DNA of 64,000 bases, from positions 124,001 to 188,000 of the forward strand of contig UBNQ01000025.1 in the NCBI GenBank assembly GCA_900466875.1, given 5' to 3'. The position numbers were made by a program, and so were the translations under genes. Shown one piece after another: positions 61,633 through 64,000 of this stretch; within the stretch, counting starts at the first letter, position 1, and each line of letters begins with the position of its first letter. The DNA comes from Hyphomicrobiales bacterium (GTDB lineage: Bacteria > Pseudomonadota > Alphaproteobacteria > Rhizobiales > Rhizobiaceae). The notes beneath the pieces were generated by a model, which was given only the letters and a program-made list of their open reading frames with translations, was not told the origin of the DNA and ran no database searches.

Positions 61633-62796
61633 ATGGATCAGAATTCTTCTGCCTATATTCTCTTCCGTGACGATCTCGCCGGACGGCAGCGGTTGTTTGC
61701 GTCTCCCATCGAGATGGTCGTCGCGCACAGTGTGGATGAGGTCATCCCCGCATTGCGGCGGCTGGAGGAGTTCAAGGCCTCCGGCAAATGGCTTGCGGGT
61801 TATCTCGCCTATGAGGCCGGTTATGCCTTCGAGGAAAAGCTGCATCCGCTTGCGCCGGTAGGCCGGGAGACGCCGCTTGTCTGCATGGGGGTGTTCGACA
61901 GTCCGATCGCAGAGGGCGATCCCAGACTGGTGCCGCCGGAAGACATCAAGTCTGATGCGGTCCTGAGCGTTCCGCATGCCGCCTGGAACGAAGAGATTTA
62001 CGCTGCCCGCTTCGCCGTGCTGCATGACCATCTGCGCAAGGGAGACTGTTTTCAGGGCAATCTCACCATGCCGATCGAGGCGCATTGGCCTGGGGATGCG
62101 CGGGACCTGTTCTGGTCTCTCATCGCACGCCAGCCAGTGCGTTACGGCGCGCTTGCCGAGCTTGGCGGACCTGCCATCGTCTCGCGGTCGCCGGAACTGT
62201 TCTTCTCGGTCGACCGCGATGGCTGGATCGAGACCCATCCGATGAAGGGAACCGCCGCGAGGGGGGCATCGCCAGCGGAAGACGAGGCGATCAAGCGACA
62301 GATGCTGGCGGATGAGAAGACACTGGCGGAAAACCGGATGATCGTCGATCTGTTGCGCAACGACATCTCGCATGTCAGCGAGGCGGGCACGCTTTCGGTG
62401 CCAAAGCTGTTCGAGATCGAGACCTATCCGACCGTGCACCAGATGGTGAGCCATGTCCGGGCCAGATTGCTACCGGATGCGGGTCTGACGGAGATCATGC
62501 GCGCGCTGTTTCCCTGCGGATCGATCACCGGTGCGCCGAAGCTGAGTGCCATGACCATATTGCACAAGCTGGAATCCGCGCCGCGCGACGTTTATTGTGG
62601 GGCGATCGGCTGGTGTGATCCAGCAGGACCTATGCGATTTTCGGTGGCTATCCGCACGATCAGTCTTTTTTCCGGCGGAAGGGCGGTCTTCAATGTCGGC
62701 GGCGGTATCGTCTTCGATTCGGTGCCGCAGGCGGAATACGAGGAGTGCCTGTTGAAGGCCAGGTTTGCGGTGGGAGACCAATGGATTTCTCGTTGA
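61633..62796 (+). CDS. pabB: aminodeoxychorismate synthase component I
   Basis: 387 residues, the compact form of PabB. The chorismate-binding domain covers most of the protein: CFQGNLTMPIEAHWPGD, THPMKGTAARGA, MIVDLLRNDIS, IETYPTVHQMVSHVRARL and LFPCGSITGAPKLSAM. Converts chorismate plus ammonia to aminodeoxychorismate for p-aminobenzoate and folate synthesis. The glutamine amidotransferase partner (PabA) is not in the window. Its stop overlaps the pabC start by 16 nt. Confidence 0.93.
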   Translation: MDQNSSAYILFRDDLAGRQRLFASPIEMVVAHSVDEVIPALRRLEEFKASGKWLAGYLAYEAGYAFEEKLHPLAPVGRETPLVCMGVFDSPIAEGDPRLVPPEDIKSDAVLSVPHAAWNEEIYAARFAVLHDHLRKGDCFQGNLTMPIEAHWPGDARDLFWSLIARQPVRYGALAELGGPAIVSRSPELFFSVDRDGWIETHPMKGTAARGASPAEDEAIKRQMLADEKTLAENRMIVDLLRNDISHVSEAGTLSVPKLFEIETYPTVHQMVSHVRARLLPDAGLTEIMRALFPCGSITGAPKLSAMTILHKLESAPRDVYCGAIGWCDPAGPMRFSVAIRTISLFSGGRAVFNVGGGIVFDSVPQAEYEECLLKARFAVGDQWISR

Positions 62797-63416
62797 TCGA
62801 GACGATGCGCTGGACGCCCGAGGACGGCTTCCTCCGTCTGGAACATCATTTGAGACGGCTCAATCGTTCGGCGGATGCGCTCGGCTTTCGCCAGCCGCAG
62901 AATGCGGAGAAACAACTCGATGATGCTGTCGATGGCGATGAGGCTTTGCGTGTGCGCCTGCAGATGTCGTTTCGCGGCAAGGTCGAGGTGGCGACCGCGC
63001 CATTTGTCCCGCAGCCGCCGGATAAGGTCTGGAAAATCAGGATCGGAACGACGAAACTGAAGTCCGACGATCCGCTCTATCGCCACAAGACGTCCCGCCG
63101 CGAGCCCTATGAGGCGGCACGCGCGGAGTTTTCCGCAGAAGAGGCCGAGGAGGTGCTGCTGACCAATGAGCGGGGCGAGATGTGCGAGGGCACGATCACC
63201 AACCTGTTCGTCGAGGATGACGAGGGCATGCTGCTGACCCCGCCGATCGCGAGCGGTATCCTGCCCGGTGTTTTGAGGGCGGATCTGATCCGCGAACGCC
63301 GCGCCAGGGGAGCGATCCTCACACCTGCAAACCTGCAGGACGCGATTAAGGCCGGGCGAAAGATTTTTGTCGGAAACTCGTTGCGCGGGCTTATTCGGGC
63401 CGAGCTGGTGGTCTGA
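62781..63416 (+). CDS. pabC: aminodeoxychorismate lyase-like class IV aminotransferase
   Basis: 211 residues of the fold-type IV PLP family. LIETMRWTPEDGFLRLEHHLRRL is the N-terminal motif; PLP lysine in YRHKTSRREPYEAAR; LLTNERGEMCEGTITNLFVE and SGILPGVLRADLI complete the pattern. Splits aminodeoxychorismate into p-aminobenzoate and pyruvate, the step after PabB. Slightly short for a free PabC. ATG 62781 lies inside the pabB 3' end behind gggaga, showing coupled translation. Confidence 0.9.
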   Translation: MDFSLIETMRWTPEDGFLRLEHHLRRLNRSADALGFRQPQNAEKQLDDAVDGDEALRVRLQMSFRGKVEVATAPFVPQPPDKVWKIRIGTTKLKSDDPLYRHKTSRREPYEAARAEFSAEEAEEVLLTNERGEMCEGTITNLFVEDDEGMLLTPPIASGILPGVLRADLIRERRARGAILTPANLQDAIKAGRKIFVGNSLRGLIRAELVV

Positions 63417-63488
63417 TCTGTTCCAAGCCGCTTGAAAAGAACCGGTTACGAGACGAGACTGCCGTAAACCGGAGATCTCGCGGATACG

Positions 63489-64000
63489 ATGCCTGCCTAT
63501 AAGAACCCGACCTACACGCCTTATGACGGCTCATCGACGCCGTTCACTATCGGCCTCCTGCAACTGGATCCGGGCCGCTGGATCGAGCCGGACGGCGAAC
63601 TGGCCGATCAGGTGTTGCTGAAACGCAGGCTGGTGGCCGAGCATGGCGCGGATGTATTGCGAGCCGAGCCGGGTACGGAGGACGCGCAGCAGGAGGTTCT
63701 CGACCTCCTGACAGGCTATCTTTTGCGACATTACCCCGACCACTACCGTCTCGATGGCAGCGAGATGACTGTTGCGGGTCTCAAGACGGACTTTGCCGAT
63801 CAAGGGGGTATGCCGCTCCATCGTGCCGGGCTGTTGGTGCAGGACGATCTCGTCATCATGCGCAAAGGCGAGAACGGTTGGCGAATTGCCGCAGCGTTCT
63901 TGGCCTTTCCGTCATCCTGGCGGTTGGCGGACAAATTCGGCCTGCCGATGGACGAGGTGCATGCGCCTGTGCCGGGGTTTGAAGGCGGCAGTCGCAATGC
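63489..64000 (+). CDS. DUF3445 / heme-dependent oxidative N-demethylase-like protein (5' part)
   Basis: 170 codons from ATG 63489 (MPAYKNPTYTPYDGSSTPFTIGLLQLDPGRWIE) to the edge; the 3' end is outside the window. The block WRIAAAFLAFPSSWRLADKFGLPMDEVHAPVPGFEGG is the strongly conserved core of DUF3445 (HODM alpha-subunit-like), a heme-containing family that can demethylate secondary amines. No signal peptide. Preceded by a weak gcgg site; 72 nt after pabC. Function beyond family is open. Confidence 0.85.
   Translation, partial: MPAYKNPTYTPYDGSSTPFTIGLLQLDPGRWIEPDGELADQVLLKRRLVAEHGADVLRAEPGTEDAQQEVLDLLTGYLLRHYPDHYRLDGSEMTVAGLKTDFADQGGMPLHRAGLLVQDDLVIMRKGENGWRIAAAFLAFPSSWRLADKFGLPMDEVHAPVPGFEGGSRN

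Overview
This window is chromosomal DNA from a member of the Rhizobiales, most likely the Rhizobiaceae (Rhizobium/Neorhizobium/Agrobacterium group). The support is the glgP-glgB-glgC-glgA-pgm-glgX order, a CpdR gene divergent from an N-formylglutamate amidohydrolase, an mmgR/suhB-type small RNA beside an inositol-monophosphatase-family gene, a RIME-like palindromic repeat, a ROSE-type leader on a small heat-shock gene, and uniformly GC-rich codon use. The genus cannot be fixed from the sequence. I see no phage, transposon, plasmid-transfer or CRISPR material.

Layout. 1-10.6 kb (minus strand): the glycogen operon glgP-glgB-glgC-glgA-pgm with tightly overlapping genes, then a RIME-like repeat and glgX, which runs off the left edge. 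10.8-12 kb: an orphan TadG/von Willebrand-type protein of lower GC. 12.1-18.8 kb (minus strand): a three-gene operon of a large DUF2126 transglutaminase, a circularly permuted ATP-grasp/alpha-E protein and a second transglutaminase. This is a predicted peptide-ligation/modification system whose product is unknown. 19-23 kb: a cupin, an ABCD/BacA-like ABC protein whose ATPase domain has lost all catalytic motifs, a DUF1003 protein coupled to it, and a lone ATP synthase subunit a gene. 23-27.5 kb: an EamA permease, a TetR regulator with a clear operator beside a divergent membrane protein, and a UvrD-type helicase. 27.7-31.4 kb: a ferric-iron-type ABC importer.

31.4-38.6 kb holds several small proteins, tRNA-Val(GAC), cpdR, N-formylglutamate amidohydrolase, the mmgR-like small RNA, hisN, a lysophospholipase-like hydrolase, a stand-alone AztD zinc chaperone behind a Zur-like palindrome, and an hsp20 gene with an RpoH-like promoter and ROSE thermometer. 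38.7-42.4 kb: mazEF, a BASS-family transporter with a divergent LysR, and threonine aldolase. 42.8-49.2 kb: glutamate synthase gltB-gltD with a 52-residue membrane protein gene between them. 49.4-57.9 kb: a DASS anion transporter, an SGNH-fold protein lacking catalytic Ser and His next to an MltB-type transglycosylase, galU, gluP and an outer-membrane beta-barrel protein. 57.9-64 kb: a KdsD/KpsF-type sugar-phosphate isomerase, a small SnoaL/NTF2-like protein, an Atu4866/SDR/LysR group, pabB-pabC, and the start of a DUF3445 heme-protein gene at the right edge.

Most genes are central metabolism or housekeeping: carbon storage, ammonia assimilation, UDP-glucose and folate precursor synthesis, cell-cycle control. 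The less understood parts are the transglutaminase/ATP-grasp operon, the catalytically dead ABC protein, the orphan AtpB, the pseudo-SGNH protein and the small membrane proteins.
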